The notes: a model not told the origin generated them from the letters alone. DNA of 64,000 nt from Ephydatia muelleri (GCA_013339895.1 JABACO010000023.1:3074604-3138603); one strand, 5' to 3'. Shown: positions 1 through 16,290, numbered from the stretch's first letter. Made by a program: numbers and translations.

Positions 1-631
1 GGCACACGCGCGACCCTCTCCACCCACTCTTGAATCGCATCGGTGATGTGTGGTATAACTACGGGGTTTAGAAAAGAGGAAGAACGCGGTCATTACACTT
101 AGACGGCTAGGGAAGAGAATTGGAGAGAATACTTCGGTGGCCATACCACAAGGTCACCTGGAATTCTTAATTATTCAAGCTGGTGCCAAATATCTCACCT
201 TGCACAGTTTTGCCAAGGTAACTTCCTTTTCGCTCCTTCTCGATTACGTACTTGTATATCTTCCCAGTGGTTATGTTGTTGTCTCTGGTCAGGGTCACGT
301 CCAAAAAGCGCTCATAATTGCCCAAGTCGAGGTCCACTTCGCCTCCATCGTCCAGCACAAACACCTCGCCTGCAAAGAATAAAAGAAGCCGTTTAAGTTC
401 ACCGGCGCGCGCATACGACTATAGAGTAACTACTATCTAACTACACAAACCGTGTTCGTAGGGAGAGAAGGTTCCGGCGTCTATGTTTAGGTACGGGTCG
501 ACCTTGATCGCAGTTACGTTCAGCCCGATGGATTTCAGCAGTGTTCCAATACTGCTCGTAATGACACCTTTGCCCACGCCGCTGATTACACCGCCACTAA
601 TAAGGATATATTTTACGCTCTTTTCTTCCAT
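1..631 (-). CDS. CTPS1: CTP synthase, N-terminal part (cut by window edge)
   Basis: CTP synthase makes CTP from UTP, ATP and glutamine in the cytosol. Three exons are visible on the minus strand: 451-631, 199-369 and 1-58 (incomplete). They join in phase and read [16 protein letters not shown] (synthetase P-loop region), [33 protein letters not shown] and [17 protein letters not shown], all hallmarks of the N-terminal amidoligase domain. The glutaminase half lies outside the window. The start is set at the ATG at 631; an AG directly before it means a 5'UTR intron could end there. The gene is head to head with MCM8, with 226 bp between the two start codons. Whether it matches vertebrate CTPS1 or CTPS2 cannot be decided, since the animal may have only one copy. 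Confidence 0.95.
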
Positions 632-857
632 CTGTAAAATTGTCACAGCCTAGAGCATGCTTCAAACAAAAATGGAACGCGACAACGTGGCAAGCCTTTA
701 TATGCCGAGTAAAAGAGGCGCGCCAAGCATCACGTGGATGCGCCCATAGCATGAGATCAGCTAGCAACGTGCATGTTTTCTTATTCTTTTTTTTTTTTTT
801 TTAATTTGCGCGCTGGGCGTGGAATTAAACCAGCTGCTGGGTCGGGGCCGGGCCGGG
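632..857. promoter_or_regulatory. Shared CTPS/MCM8 promoter region
   Basis: The 226 bp between the start codons of two diverging genes must hold both promoters and 5'UTRs. An E2F-like core, GGCGCGCCAA at 717-726 (TTGGCGCGCC on the other strand), is followed by a CACGTG E-box at 731-736. A poly-T run lies near 788-802. E2F control is well known for MCM genes; its use here is inference from the motif alone. Confidence 0.5.
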
Positions 858-6222
<5,365 letters not shown>

Positions 6223-6270
6223 CCATTGTCATTCTATGGCATGCAACACCTACAACGCATGCTTGACAGC

Positions 6271-6279
6271 TTTAATAAA
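6271..6279. terminator. Overlapping poly(A) signals of MCM8 and the ferredoxin
   Basis: On the plus strand AATAAA (6274-6279) follows the MCM8 stop by about 50 bases. The same spot read on the minus strand gives ATTAAA (6276-6271), about 120 bases after the ferredoxin stop. The two genes converge with 174 bp between stop codons. Confidence 0.5.
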
Positions 6280-6396
6280 CCCACATCTATGCGCAGAACA
6301 CTGGATTATGACATACCATGTATCTCACATGATCATTTACACTGGATAATAAACATTCTGTAATTTCACTACATAAAAATGTTTTGAATAAATGTT

Positions 6397-8573
6397 TCAC
6401 TTGTTTCTAACGTCTTTAGTAGCTTTTGGAAGTGCCAAGCGAAGACCGTCTAGTTCTGGGGAAACAATGATCTGGCATCCTAGCCGAGAACTGCAGAGAA
6501 GACAAACAGAAGTGCTAACATAAACACAAGGGGTTTGTATGAGAAGACTACAGATCTGGCTGGATTCATAGTCCTAAGATACAGTTTCCCTCCTTAGAAT
6601 AGATATGCTGTCCCCCTCCCCATAGTGATACCCTATAACCCTTGTTGAATTGAGTTAGCTGTAAGCTGAATATTTACTGTTTTTGTTCGACATAGAGGTA
6701 ACACTTCATATGTTCCCCACCTCCCTCCTGTTTCAGTAAGTACAACAGATGATGTAATGGTTAAGGATGGTAAGTTATATATGTACAGATAGATGGTGGG
6801 TGGGGTTTTGACTGATGAAGAAGACTTATGTGATGGAGGCTTGACATGTTAACAAACTAGATAATAATTGACCACCATTATGGCACGTAGCATGCAACGA
6901 TTTCTGTTCATTATTTCTATTGAAGCAGCAGTCACTTGGGTAGGATAAAAGGTCTGTACATGTGATTCTACTGAAATGACGTTGCCATGGGTGTGAAAAA
7001 AAAAAACGCATTGATACCTCCCAGAAATACTAACAATTTTTTTTAAACTGACAAGACACCCAATTCCTTTCAAAACTCAAAACATCGTATCAAGTTGGGA
7101 TCGATATCGTCAGACTGTGACATTGACATGGCAATATGAGTCTGAAAGGGCTGTATCCTGGAAGATATCCGTGGACACAAAACTCATAAGGGGGAACATA
7201 TTTGCATTGTCTGTGGGAGGGGGGCACATGATCCTAAGGTGGGGCACCTAATCCTAAGGTGGGGCACCTAATCCTAAGGTGGGGCACCTAATCCTAAGGT
7301 GGGGCACCTAATCCTAAGGTGGGGCACCTAATCCTAAGGTGGGGCACCTAATCCTAAGGTGGGGCACCTAATCCTATGGTAGGACACCTGGGACAAGCTG
7401 ATCCTAAAGGGAGGACCTACTCTCCTAGGATACACACTGGGACGTCGGGTCCTAGAATGCAATGGGCTATTCCATAAAATAATTGTACACCCCTACTGAT
7501 AACCAAAAAAGTTGTCCTGAGGGGGTCCAATGGTAATGTCCTAGGGGGATGTTCTATTGCAGTGAGATGTGTCCAGAGGGGGGTCCAATGGCAATGATGG
7601 CAATGTCCTAGGGGTGTCGCACAGTGAGATGTGTCCGGATGGGTTTCAAAGGTAATGGTATCCTACATCAGGATGTGTCCAGAGGGGGTTCAATGGTAAT
7701 GTCCTAAGGGGGTGTCCTACATCGAGATGTGTCCAGAGGGGGTTCAATGGTAATGTCCTAAGGGGGTATCCTACATCAGGTTGTGTCCAGAGGGGGTGCA
7801 ATGGTAATGTACAGGGAAGTGTGTCCAGAGGGGGTCCAAAATAAATGTCCTGGGGGGGGTATGGTGTAGAGGCTTTATGTCCTGGGGGGATACCTTGATA
7901 TTAGTCATCAGTAGGGGTGTACAATTATATTATGGAATAGCCCAATATCCGTGGGGCCCTTTTTTTTTTCAAAGGCTATAAAATACACAACGTACGTTTC
8001 TGTAAGTCCAAAGGCCAAGTCCAGCATATCGTGCTCCTCTTCAGTGATGGGGTCGGGGATCTTGGGGAACCACTGAGGGTCTACGATCATGTGGCAAGTG
8101 GAGCAAGCCAATGTGCCTTCGCAAGCACCTATCAGCGTTTAGGCGTGCGTGCGTGCCGCATCAGGAAAAGGAAGGGGGCGTGTACTCTTCTATCACTACT
8201 TGATGAGAACCACACTCACCTTCCACCTCAATGTCGTGCTCCTTAGCTACCTCCAGTAGAGTACTACCAAGCTTGGCTTTCACAGTGTGCTCGTCTCCAT
8301 CGCGATCGACGAAGGTGACGGTAATGCTGCCAACAAGACGCCAAAAGTAAACTTACTGCTCAACATACTAAACCGACCCCCACAAACGAACTATTTCCCC
8401 TTGGGAGGCTCCGGCTTCGATGCTGAAGAAAATAACGCTACGGGCTGTCTCACGGATCGAGTTGGAACCGAGTAAATCTTGTGAAGTGCGACAGCGCGAC
8501 AGCTCCATCGCGACGCTCGACTTGTTGTAAATGCTTCGTACAGAGCACCACCGATTCTCCTTACGCTGGCCAT
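6397..8573 (-). CDS. FDX1: Mitochondrial [2Fe-2S] ferredoxin (adrenodoxin type)
   Basis: A small electron carrier of the mitochondrial matrix that takes electrons from ferredoxin reductase to P450s or to iron-sulfur cluster assembly. Four minus-strand exons: 8392-8573, 8220-8326, 7996-8128 and 6397-6490, with phases 2, 1 and 2. The product is 171 residues (human FDX1 184). Residues 1 to about 60 are rich in Arg, Ser and Ala with few acids, as in a mitochondrial presequence. The cluster ligands are C99, C105, C108 (in [13 protein letters not shown]) and C146 (in RLGCQI), with the usual C-x5-C-x2-C spacing. The segment [18 protein letters not shown] resembles FDX1 more than FDX2, but one protein may do both jobs in this animal. 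Intron 3 (1.5 kb) holds a minisatellite and a MITE. Confidence 0.93.
7221..7380. repeat. 20-bp minisatellite, 8 copies
   Basis: Eight head-to-tail copies of a 20-base unit of the form GGGGCACCTAATCCTAAGGT. Copies 2 to 7 look identical; the first and last differ by one or two bases. It lies in ferredoxin intron 3, about 85 bp from the MITE. Confidence 0.95.
7464..7943. mobile_element. MITE copy 1 (480 bp)
   Basis: A non-coding element with terminal inverted repeats of about 37 bp beginning GGGCTATTCCATAA, flanked by AAT on both sides (7461-7463 and 7944-7946), a 3-bp target duplication. The inside is a run of degenerate roughly 60-bp units containing CAATGGTAATGTCCTA and GTGTCCAGAGGGGG. The copy at 10623-11100 is nearly its exact reverse complement. 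There is no coding capacity, so it must have been moved by a transposase encoded elsewhere. The 3-bp duplication and GGG termini limit the possible superfamilies, but I do not assign one. Confidence 0.9.
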
Positions 8574-8822
8574 TGAGTAACACGTCGCCAGATATTTTTA
8601 ACACTACGTTAATATAATTATATTGACTGTATACTTTGCCCTCGCGTCACGCGATTAGCGGCCAAGTGACAAGTAAGCATGAATTCGACAGACACGAAAA
8701 ATCTTGTTTAGTCTGATCCAGCACTAACAAGATCTGTTATAAATGGAGTAAAATGTTTTCTGTGGCTTCATTTCCAAATCACCCATGCCATTTATCATCT
8801 CAGTCAGTAACAATGCTAGGGT

Positions 8823-8862
<40 letters not shown>
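8823..8862. repeat. Poly-G tract (40 G)
   Basis: Forty consecutive G, then A and four more G. Length at such a run is prone to sequencing error. Confidence 0.9.
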
Positions 8863-8863
<1 letters not shown>

Positions 8864-9310
8864 GGGGAATATGTGAATGCCCGTGGTTTCTACGCCTTAA
8901 GTGCATGGAATAATAGTTTTGAATGTGGTACAGGCCTCTACAGCTTATCTATTGAGAACATGGTTCAGTGGTACAGGCTTAACTTATTACAGTACAAAAA
9001 ATCAGGGATCCATTTACATTACATCACTTTGAGTATCTGGCACTTAAGGGGCTAGGCAATAATTTTAATAAACTGAACATGTGTAGATATTTGAGTACAA
9101 TATAGCTACTACATGTATAAGGATTACGATTGCACTGGAGTCATATCAGACCTTATGTATAGGATGAGTGTACTTAGGAAGAATGTACATGTACTTCCAA
9201 GGAAATATATAACTCCCCCTCTCTCTCTCACCACCTAGTAAAAAAATATTGCACAGCAGTAGGGTTCTATAATACATGAAGACATAGGATAAGAATCCCT
9301 AACCAAGCAA

Positions 9311-9318
9311 TGACGTCA
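9311..9318. promoter_or_regulatory. CRE-like site upstream of OXSM
   Basis: A perfect TGACGTCA palindrome, the consensus for CREB/ATF factors, just before the OXSM start codon. Function is inferred from the motif and position only. Confidence 0.4.
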
Positions 9319-9341
9319 TTAATCGGAGGTGAATCAAAAAA

Positions 9342-10610
9342 ATGAGGACAGTTGTTATAAGCGGACTTGGAGTTTGCTGCCCCCTCGGCAGTGGTGTCCG
9401 CCATGCATGGAAAAAGCTTATAGAAGGACATTCTGGTCTCGTCAACTTACCCGTCGCTCCCGAGTACGAGTGTCTTCCCTCCCAGGTGGTTGGAATGGTC
9501 CCGAAAGGGTCAGGCACTGGTCTCTTCAACGAGTCGGAATGGGCGACACCGGCAGAAAGGAAAACGATGTCTCTTGCTTCCGTGTACGCACTATGCGCTG
9601 CGACAGAAGCGTTGAGAGATTCCAATTGGAGCCCAGCATCTGAACGAGATTGCTTAGCAACAGGAGTGTCTGTAGGGTCTGGCATCTCTGACCTGGATGA
9701 AATTGTTCACGCCGGAGAACTTTTGAAAGAAAACCAGTACCGAAAACTCAGTCCGTACTTCGTCCCTCGAATTCTGACAAACATGCACGCCGGTCACATA
9801 TCCATGCGATTCAAATTGCACGGCCCTAATCATTCCGTTTCTACCGCTTGTGCCACCGGCCTTCATTCCATCGGCGACGCCGCAGTAATGATTGCAAGAG
9901 GAGTCTGCGATGTCATGCTAGCCGGCGGCACGGAGGCCTGCGTCCATCCGATTGCCATGGCGGGATTCTGCCGGGCCCGCGCACTCAGTACGAAGTTCAA
10001 TTCGCAGCCGCAAAAGGCGTCGAGACCGTTCGATGCTACGCGAGACGGGTTCGTTTTGAGCGAAGGCGCAGGAGTAGTAGTGCTGGAGGAGTTAGAGCAT
10101 GCTAAGGCAAGAGGAGCACGGATATACGCGGAGATACTCGGCTACGGGCTGTCGGGCGACGCCTACCATATCACGTCTCCGTCGGAGGATGGGGGCGGGG
10201 CGCAGAGGTGCATGCGGGCAGCCCTGAAGGACGCACGTGTGCCAGTGACGGCAGTCGGATATATCAGCGCGCACGCTACATCCACCCCTTTGGGGGATGC
10301 GGTCGAGAATACTGCCATCAAGAGGGTGTTCGCTGATCATGGACCCCGCCTCCTTGTATCGTCTAAGAAAGGTTCCATAGGCCACCTACTTGGAGCAGCT
10401 GGGGCCGTGGAGGCGGTGTTCACGGCCCTGAGCGTCAAAGAAGGGATTGTCCCCCCGACTCTCAATCTTGATCGGCTTCAACCGGAGTTCAATCTGAACT
10501 ACGTACCGAGAGAAGCTGTCCCCTGGAGGTGTTCCAGTAGGAGGATTGCGTTGACTAATTCGTTTGGGTTTGGTGGGACAAACGCATCCATTTGTATGGG
10601 CGAGATATGA
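9342..10610 (+). CDS. OXSM: 3-oxoacyl-[acyl-carrier-protein] synthase (mitochondrial type)
   Basis: A beta-ketoacyl-ACP synthase (KAS II type) that condenses malonyl-ACP with a growing acyl chain; in animals OXSM does this in mitochondria, feeding lipoate synthesis. It is one uninterrupted exon of 422 codons. The nucleophile is C170 (in VSTACATG), with H311 (AHATSTPLGDA), K343 and H348 (KKGSIGHLLGAAGA), and the C-terminal NSFGFGGTNAS loop. Motifs such as FHPKRDGF-like ATRDGFVLSEGA and EILGYGLSGDAYHIT fit OXSM well. Oddly, the ATG starts almost on the catalytic fold, with no presequence of the kind seen in human OXSM. Either an upstream exon was missed (AG at 9347-9348 is a possible acceptor), the targeting signal is internal, or the gene is an intronless copy. 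It is head to head with the ferredoxin and lies between two inverted MITE copies. Confidence 0.92.
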   Translation: MRTVVISGLGVCCPLGSGVRHAWKKLIEGHSGLVNLPVAPEYECLPSQVVGMVPKGSGTGLFNESEWATPAERKTMSLASVYALCAATEALRDSNWSPASERDCLATGVSVGSGISDLDEIVHAGELLKENQYRKLSPYFVPRILTNMHAGHISMRFKLHGPNHSVSTACATGLHSIGDAAVMIARGVCDVMLAGGTEACVHPIAMAGFCRARALSTKFNSQPQKASRPFDATRDGFVLSEGAGVVVLEELEHAKARGARIYAEILGYGLSGDAYHITSPSEDGGGAQRCMRAALKDARVPVTAVGYISAHATSTPLGDAVENTAIKRVFADHGPRLLVSSKKGSIGHLLGAAGAVEAVFTALSVKEGIVPPTLNLDRLQPEFNLNYVPREAVPWRCSSRRIALTNSFGFGGTNASICMGEI

Positions 10611-10622
10611 CTTGTGAGCATT

Positions 10623-11100
10623 GGGCTATTCCATAATATAATTGTACACCCCTACTGATGACTAATATCAAGGTATCCCCCCAGGACATAAAGCCTCTAC
10701 ACCATACCCCCCCCAGGACATTTATTTTGGACCCCCTCTGGACACACTTCCCTGTACATTACCATTGCACCCCCTCTGGACACAACCTGATGTAGGATAC
10801 CCCCTTAGGACATTACCATTGAACCCCCTCTGGACACATCTCGATGTAGGACACCCCCTTAGGACATTACCATTGAACCCCCTCTGGACACATCCTGATG
10901 TAGGATACCATTACCTTTGAAACCCATCCGGACACATCTCACTGTGCGACACCCCTAGGACATTGCCATCATTGCCATTGGACCCCTCTGGACACATCTC
11001 ACTGCAATAGAACATCCCCCTAGGACATTACCATTGGACCCCCTCTGGCCAACTTTTTTGGTCATCAGTAGGGGTGTACAATTATTTTATGGAATAGCCC
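10623..11100. mobile_element. MITE copy 2 (478 bp, inverted relative to copy 1)
   Basis: The same element as at 7464-7943 in the opposite orientation. Terminal inverted repeats begin GGGCTATTCCATAA, and the flanking 3-bp duplication is ATT (10620-10622 and 11101-11103). Near-identity along the full length implies recent copying. It begins 12 bp after the OXSM stop codon, so it probably contributes the OXSM 3'UTR. Confidence 0.9.
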
Positions 11101-11262
11101 ATTGCAATGGTGCATGTTTTAGCAGCCAATGATATTCACATGGCTACAGGGCCAGGAATTTTAAAAGTGCATGGGGTCTTTCAAACACATCATTGATGTT
11201 AAACGTTGTTTGTAAAAAAAAAATACAGCAGATTAATGATTTTTTGCGTGCCATATAATAAA

Positions 11263-11720
11263 AAACAAACAACGCAACATTGTATGCAGTTGCTCAACAG
11301 GCAGAAGATAGGAAGATGCAGAAGTATAAACACCTTGACTCATGCAACTTTTTCACTCCAGTGGCAATAGAGACAAGTGGAGTTTTTGGACCAAGGACAA
11401 CAGAGTTCCTGAAAGAGTTGGGGCTTCGATTGAGGCAGGTGTCTGGAGAAGCCAACTCCTTTGCATACCTCACTCAGAGACTCTCAGTTGCCATCCAACG
11501 TGGCAATGCAGCTTCTGTGCTGGGAACAATTAAGATGGACAGTGAAGAGGAAGAGTTTTTAGTATAAAAATTGTTGTATTGTATGAGTGAGTGAGTGAGT
11601 GCGTTACGATAAGTATATGTTAGGTTGTGTTTTGTTAGCCATATGTGTATATATTCATAATACAAATAATAATAATAAATCTATATATACCCTCAGTTAT
11701 AAATAAAATAATAATAATGA
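11263..11720 (+). mobile_element. 5'-truncated non-LTR retrotransposon (LINE) 3' end
   Basis: An open frame to 11567 reads as the C-terminus of a LINE polyprotein, with PVAIETSGVFGP, LKELGLRLRQVSGE and LTQRLSVAIQRGNAASVLG, a tail I associate with invertebrate non-LTR elements. An in-frame stop at about 11259 marks the 5' truncation. A GTGA-rich simple repeat and AATAATAAAT-type tail follow. The family was recognised from memory and not checked. Confidence 0.6.
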
Positions 11721-12346
11721 AAGAGTCTATTGTGGTCTAAGCAGAGCTTCCCTTGACAACAGGTCAAGTGGAGGTTGTGTCACAGGCACATAATGACCAA
11801 GATGAGAACGTGCCCCTCAAATGCACATAACTCTTTGCAGCAAAGAATGTAAGGTGGCATCTCAACCACATGATGGTTAAGCTACTTGCATGGTTTCATT
11901 CTGTGGAGATCAGATGAACGATGAACCATGAATGAACGTATTGCAGACTAACTATGTACTAAAACACTAGTAATCACCATATTGGACTATAACAAGGTCC
12001 TCTAACTTAAATTATTGTCGGACAGTGTGTGTGGGGTAGTCTCGTACCCACATAGGCGGCTTAAATTTGGGTCTGGATACGAGACTAGGGGACTTATCGC
12101 GCGCGCGTCTATTCGTGGTTCGATCATGCGAGTCGTATATATTGGACAATAATTTCACGTTGATAAGCTAAGCGCAAGCTACATGGTGGCTTTAACTCTG
12201 TCATTAATAACTTGCCTCAACGCGTGGTTCTGAATTACGGCATGTTCCAATTGCAAATATTATTGAGTTGAACGGTAAAGTATTCGTCGAAGCATAGATG
12301 TTCAAGTGTGACAGATACAGATATCCGTAAACTGTGGTAGTAACTT
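11721..12346. other. Intergenic, no gene seen; small hairpin at 12037-12087
   Basis: No supportable coding frame. A 51-bp hairpin lies at 12037-12087, with arms TAGTCTCGTACCCA and TGGGTCTGGATACGAGACTA (imperfect), the shape of a very small MITE remnant. Confidence 0.5.
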
Positions 12347-12424
12347 TTGAGGCAAGTTAGTACTTTTTTTCTTTTCTTATTTCACATGCAAACTATCAGA
12401 TTGACATTTAGTCCTCCCACAGGA

Positions 12425-13365
<941 letters not shown>

Positions 13366-13801
13366 AATGTTCCCTTGGAATAAATTATTTTATACACTAC
13401 CAATCAGTTGTAATGCATTTGTTTTCATTTATCAAGTTAATACAAAAAATGATCAGCAGATTGCTGCTAGACCATATGAAGATTATGCATGAACTTTCCC
13501 TGCAAGTAACCATGCAAGATGCTAATCTTGAGAGCTTTACATACATGTACTTAACTGATTGGTTTAAATTGTCATTTCTTAATATGAACACATGAGAATG
13601 GTGGATCATTGTGCTTCTACATGTTAAAAAAATGGAAATGCTGTTAAAAACCTATGAGAATTGTGAGTTGTACTTCTTGCATACATTTACTCAGTTATTA
13701 TAGCTTCATGCTGTGTCATTTCCTTTCGTACCATTGGACCAATTTATTGTAGTTAAATTTAAATTAAGTGCTGGGTTAAACGGTGAGCATTAAATCGTAC
13801 G
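13366..13801. other. AT-rich intergenic, BUD13 upstream region
   Basis: No coding frame of note. It should contain the BUD13 promoter, but I recognise no element in it. Confidence 0.5.
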
Positions 13802-15810
13802 ATGGCCTCTAAAGCCGAGTATCTTAAGAAGTATATGTCGTCTGAGACGGGCGATAATGGTGGAAAGAAGAAGAAAATTCGTCTGAAAAAGCGCGCCAAT
13901 TTAGCGATCTTGGATGACGACGTAGATTGGAAGAGTACCATTCCAAAAGATGACCGCTTGGACGGTGATGATCCGGAAGAGGCGCCAGCAGTTGCCGAAG
14001 TACATGACGAGGCTGCACCCAAGAAATGGCAGCCGTTAGATAGCTTAAAAGGCGGTAGTCGACACGCTGGTGATATCCATGACATCGAATCTCGAGGGGT
14101 GTCCAGTTCTCCAGAGAGACAGCAGCAAGCAGACCTCAGCCCGCCTAGGCGCGACCGGGCGTCACGTGACAGACACGTAAACCGTGACGCGAATCTGCTC
14201 GGAGGGCGTAAGTCTCAGCAGCACGAAAGGCATGCCTCACGAGATAAGAGGCCCAGACATGATTCGCCAGAAACGAGCGACTTGTACGGTTCTGCTGCGC
14301 GGCCCAGTCCACCTCAGCGCGATTGTGCTGATGCCAGCCCCCCGCGACGAGCAAGAACACCTGATGCCAGCCCCCCTCGGCGCAGCAAACGTGCTACACC
14401 CGATGCTAGCCCCCCACGGCGAAAGCATGGAACGACTGATGCTAGCCCCCCACGGCGAAAGCATGGAACGCCTGATGCTAGCCCCCCACGGCGAAAGCAT
14501 GGAACACCTGATGCTAGCCCCCCACGGCGAAAGCATGGGACACCTGATGCTAGCCCCCCACGACACCGACGTGGAACTCTTGATGCCAGCCCCCCGCGAC
14601 GGCCCAATCAAAAGTTGCACCCCGATAAGCGACACCCCCATGGCAGACCTCCTTCCCCTCAAGTTCTGGAAGAATCGGACCCCTTGAAAATGGCGTCTGG
14701 TGCCACAGCTGGGCTCCAAACATCGGAGCAGCTACGACATGAGAATACAGCTGCCAGGGAGAAACAAGAGACGTTTTACAGAGACCTGGCTCCTGATGTG
14801 TCAGGGAAGGGTGCTGAGACCGTGTATAGGGACAAGGAAGGGAAGAGAATCGACCCAAAGCTAGAGAGGTTGAGGAAGAGGCAGGAGGAGAGAGAGAAGA
14901 TGGAGAATGATGCTCAGTTCATGGAATGGGGAAGAGGGTAAGCTTGGGGCTGTGGTGTGTAAATGGCAGGCTCCTAGTGTGTAGGGTGGGAATGCTGTTC
15001 ACAGTTAGTTACGGTACAGTATTTGTTACTGTAGTGAAGGAGATTGTGGCACACATCTGCCTGCTTACAGAGTGCTTCCCAGCAAGGTATACATTTTCTG
15101 AACGAGGCGTGAAACAAAGAGCAGTCCTAATGAGCTACTTGAATAGTTTTCGTGCGGTTCAAAACCTTCTAAACTAACCATTACTTTCTGTCGAATGTTG
15201 TGTGGCATTCTTCATGTCTATGGCACTGTACTTATTGTGTGACCTAGTCATATGGTTACCAAAAAAAAGTGCCATTGCTTTTAAAAAAAATCCTGGCAGC
15301 CCACATAAATGGAGGTATGGCTGACTATACAACTGGGTAATGGAATGGGTGAGCAGTACATACTTGTGAATACCCTCTCCTCACAACAGAGTGGCTCAAG
15401 TCAGACAGGCACAGGAAAAACTTGTAGACGAGGCCTATGAGATGACAAAGCCCTTAGCTCGTTACCGCGACGATGAAGATTTGGAAAGGATGTTGAAGGA
15501 ACGAGAGAGGGCAGGTGATCCGATGCTTGCCTTTTTGAAGAAGAAGAATGTACCGAAGACAGCAAGTGGGAAGCCTAAAAAAGGTAACTATTAATAACCA
15601 GTGCACTCCCAATATTATTTGTATCTATTATCTTCAGTGCGGCCTTCGTACAAAGGTCCATGCCCTGCCAATCGTTTTGGCATACGGCCTGGCTATCGCT
15701 GGGATGGTGTGGATCGCTCCAATGGCTACGAGAAAACATGGTTTGCCAGGGAGTCGAATAAAAAGGCAATTGCTGATGAGTCATACAAATGGAGTGTGGA
15801 GGACATGTAG
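13802..15810 (+). CDS. BUD13: BUD13 splicing factor (RES complex)
   Basis: BUD13 is part of the nuclear RES complex, which helps activate the spliceosome and retain unspliced pre-mRNA. Three exons, 13802-14937, 15390-15583 and 15638-15810, give 500 residues (human 619). The N-terminus [10 protein letters not shown] and [18 protein letters not shown] are diagnostic. The middle is an Arg/Ser/Pro-rich region with eight copies of DASPPRR. The C-terminal BUD13 domain runs from about residue 320: [52 protein letters not shown], then [21 protein letters not shown] and the end YKWSVEDM. It converges on YRDC. Confidence 0.96.
14328..14612 (+). repeat. 36-bp coding repeat in BUD13 (DASPPRR units)
   Basis: Eight near-tandem units encoding DASPPRR plus a variable tail. 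The four central ones ([11 protein letters not shown]) are almost identical in DNA, so the array has expanded or been homogenised recently. Similar SPPRR repeats occur in other animal BUD13 proteins. Confidence 0.9.
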
Positions 15811-16039
15811 TATTTGTGCAACCATCTCTCTCTGTCCACATCAGTTACATAAATATCATTTCATACAAAAGAAGTTGTCAGGCCTCACTGAAGTGGTACT
15901 TTTCCCGGAGAAGTTTAACAGTCTCTTCATAGTGACTGCAGGGTAAAGAGTAGAGAAAAATTGTACCCAATCAACATCCTGCTTATACGTAACAGGTGTT
16001 CGTATGCAAAGTGCATCAATTATCATCATGCTAGAGTGT

Positions 16040-16073
16040 TTTATTTTTGGAGTTTTTGTGTAAGTTAAATAAA
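16040..16073. terminator. Poly(A) signals of YRDC (minus) and BUD13 (plus)
   Basis: TTTATT at 16040-16045 is AATAAA on the minus strand, downstream of YRDC. AATAAA at 16068-16073 lies downstream of BUD13. If both are used, the two 3'UTRs overlap slightly. Confidence 0.4.
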
Positions 16074-16109
16074 TGTGATTTCTTAGGCACAGGGAAAAGT
16101 TTCTGAGTT

Positions 16110-16240
16110 CCCAACATTGGATTTTGATCCAAGATCCCAATGTGATAAGCAATCACAGTAGACACAACAAACCACATCAAAATGCCCAATGTTGATTTAA
16201 GCCTTTCCACCCAGGATTGTGGATCAAAATCCAACTTGGG
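16110..16240. repeat. 131-bp inverted-repeat element (MITE-like)
   Basis: Arms of about 28 bp (16110-16138 and 16212-16240) with the shared core TTGGATTTTGATCCA are inverted around a 73-bp middle. It would lie in the YRDC 3'UTR. No clear target duplication was found. Confidence 0.55.
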
Positions 16241-16290
16241 AATGCCCTGTGAGGCTGATAATCTGGTTGTGGCTACCAATCTGCATACAC

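Larger units (their letters stand above)
8574..9341. other. Intergenic region between ferredoxin and OXSM
   Basis: This 768-bp stretch separates two diverging start codons and so should hold both promoters. It contains an unbroken run of 40 G (8823-8862). A full palindromic CRE, TGACGTCA (9311-9318), lies 23 bp before the OXSM ATG. I see no gene in it. Confidence 0.6.

Noticed and set aside
7221..7380. Regular 20-bp repeats as a CRISPR-like array
   Set aside because: No spacers; simple tandem repeat.
8031..8246. Plus-strand 71-codon frame
   Set aside because: Antisense to ferredoxin exon 3 and its flanks.
14184..14719. Long frames in other frames and on the minus strand across the BUD13 repeat
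   Set aside because: The 36-bp period keeps all frames open; only the frame matching the BUD13 termini is supported.
16224..16254. Possible fourth YRDC exon
   Set aside because: It would need a 40-base intron; stopping at TAG (16293-16291) is simpler. Not fully excluded.
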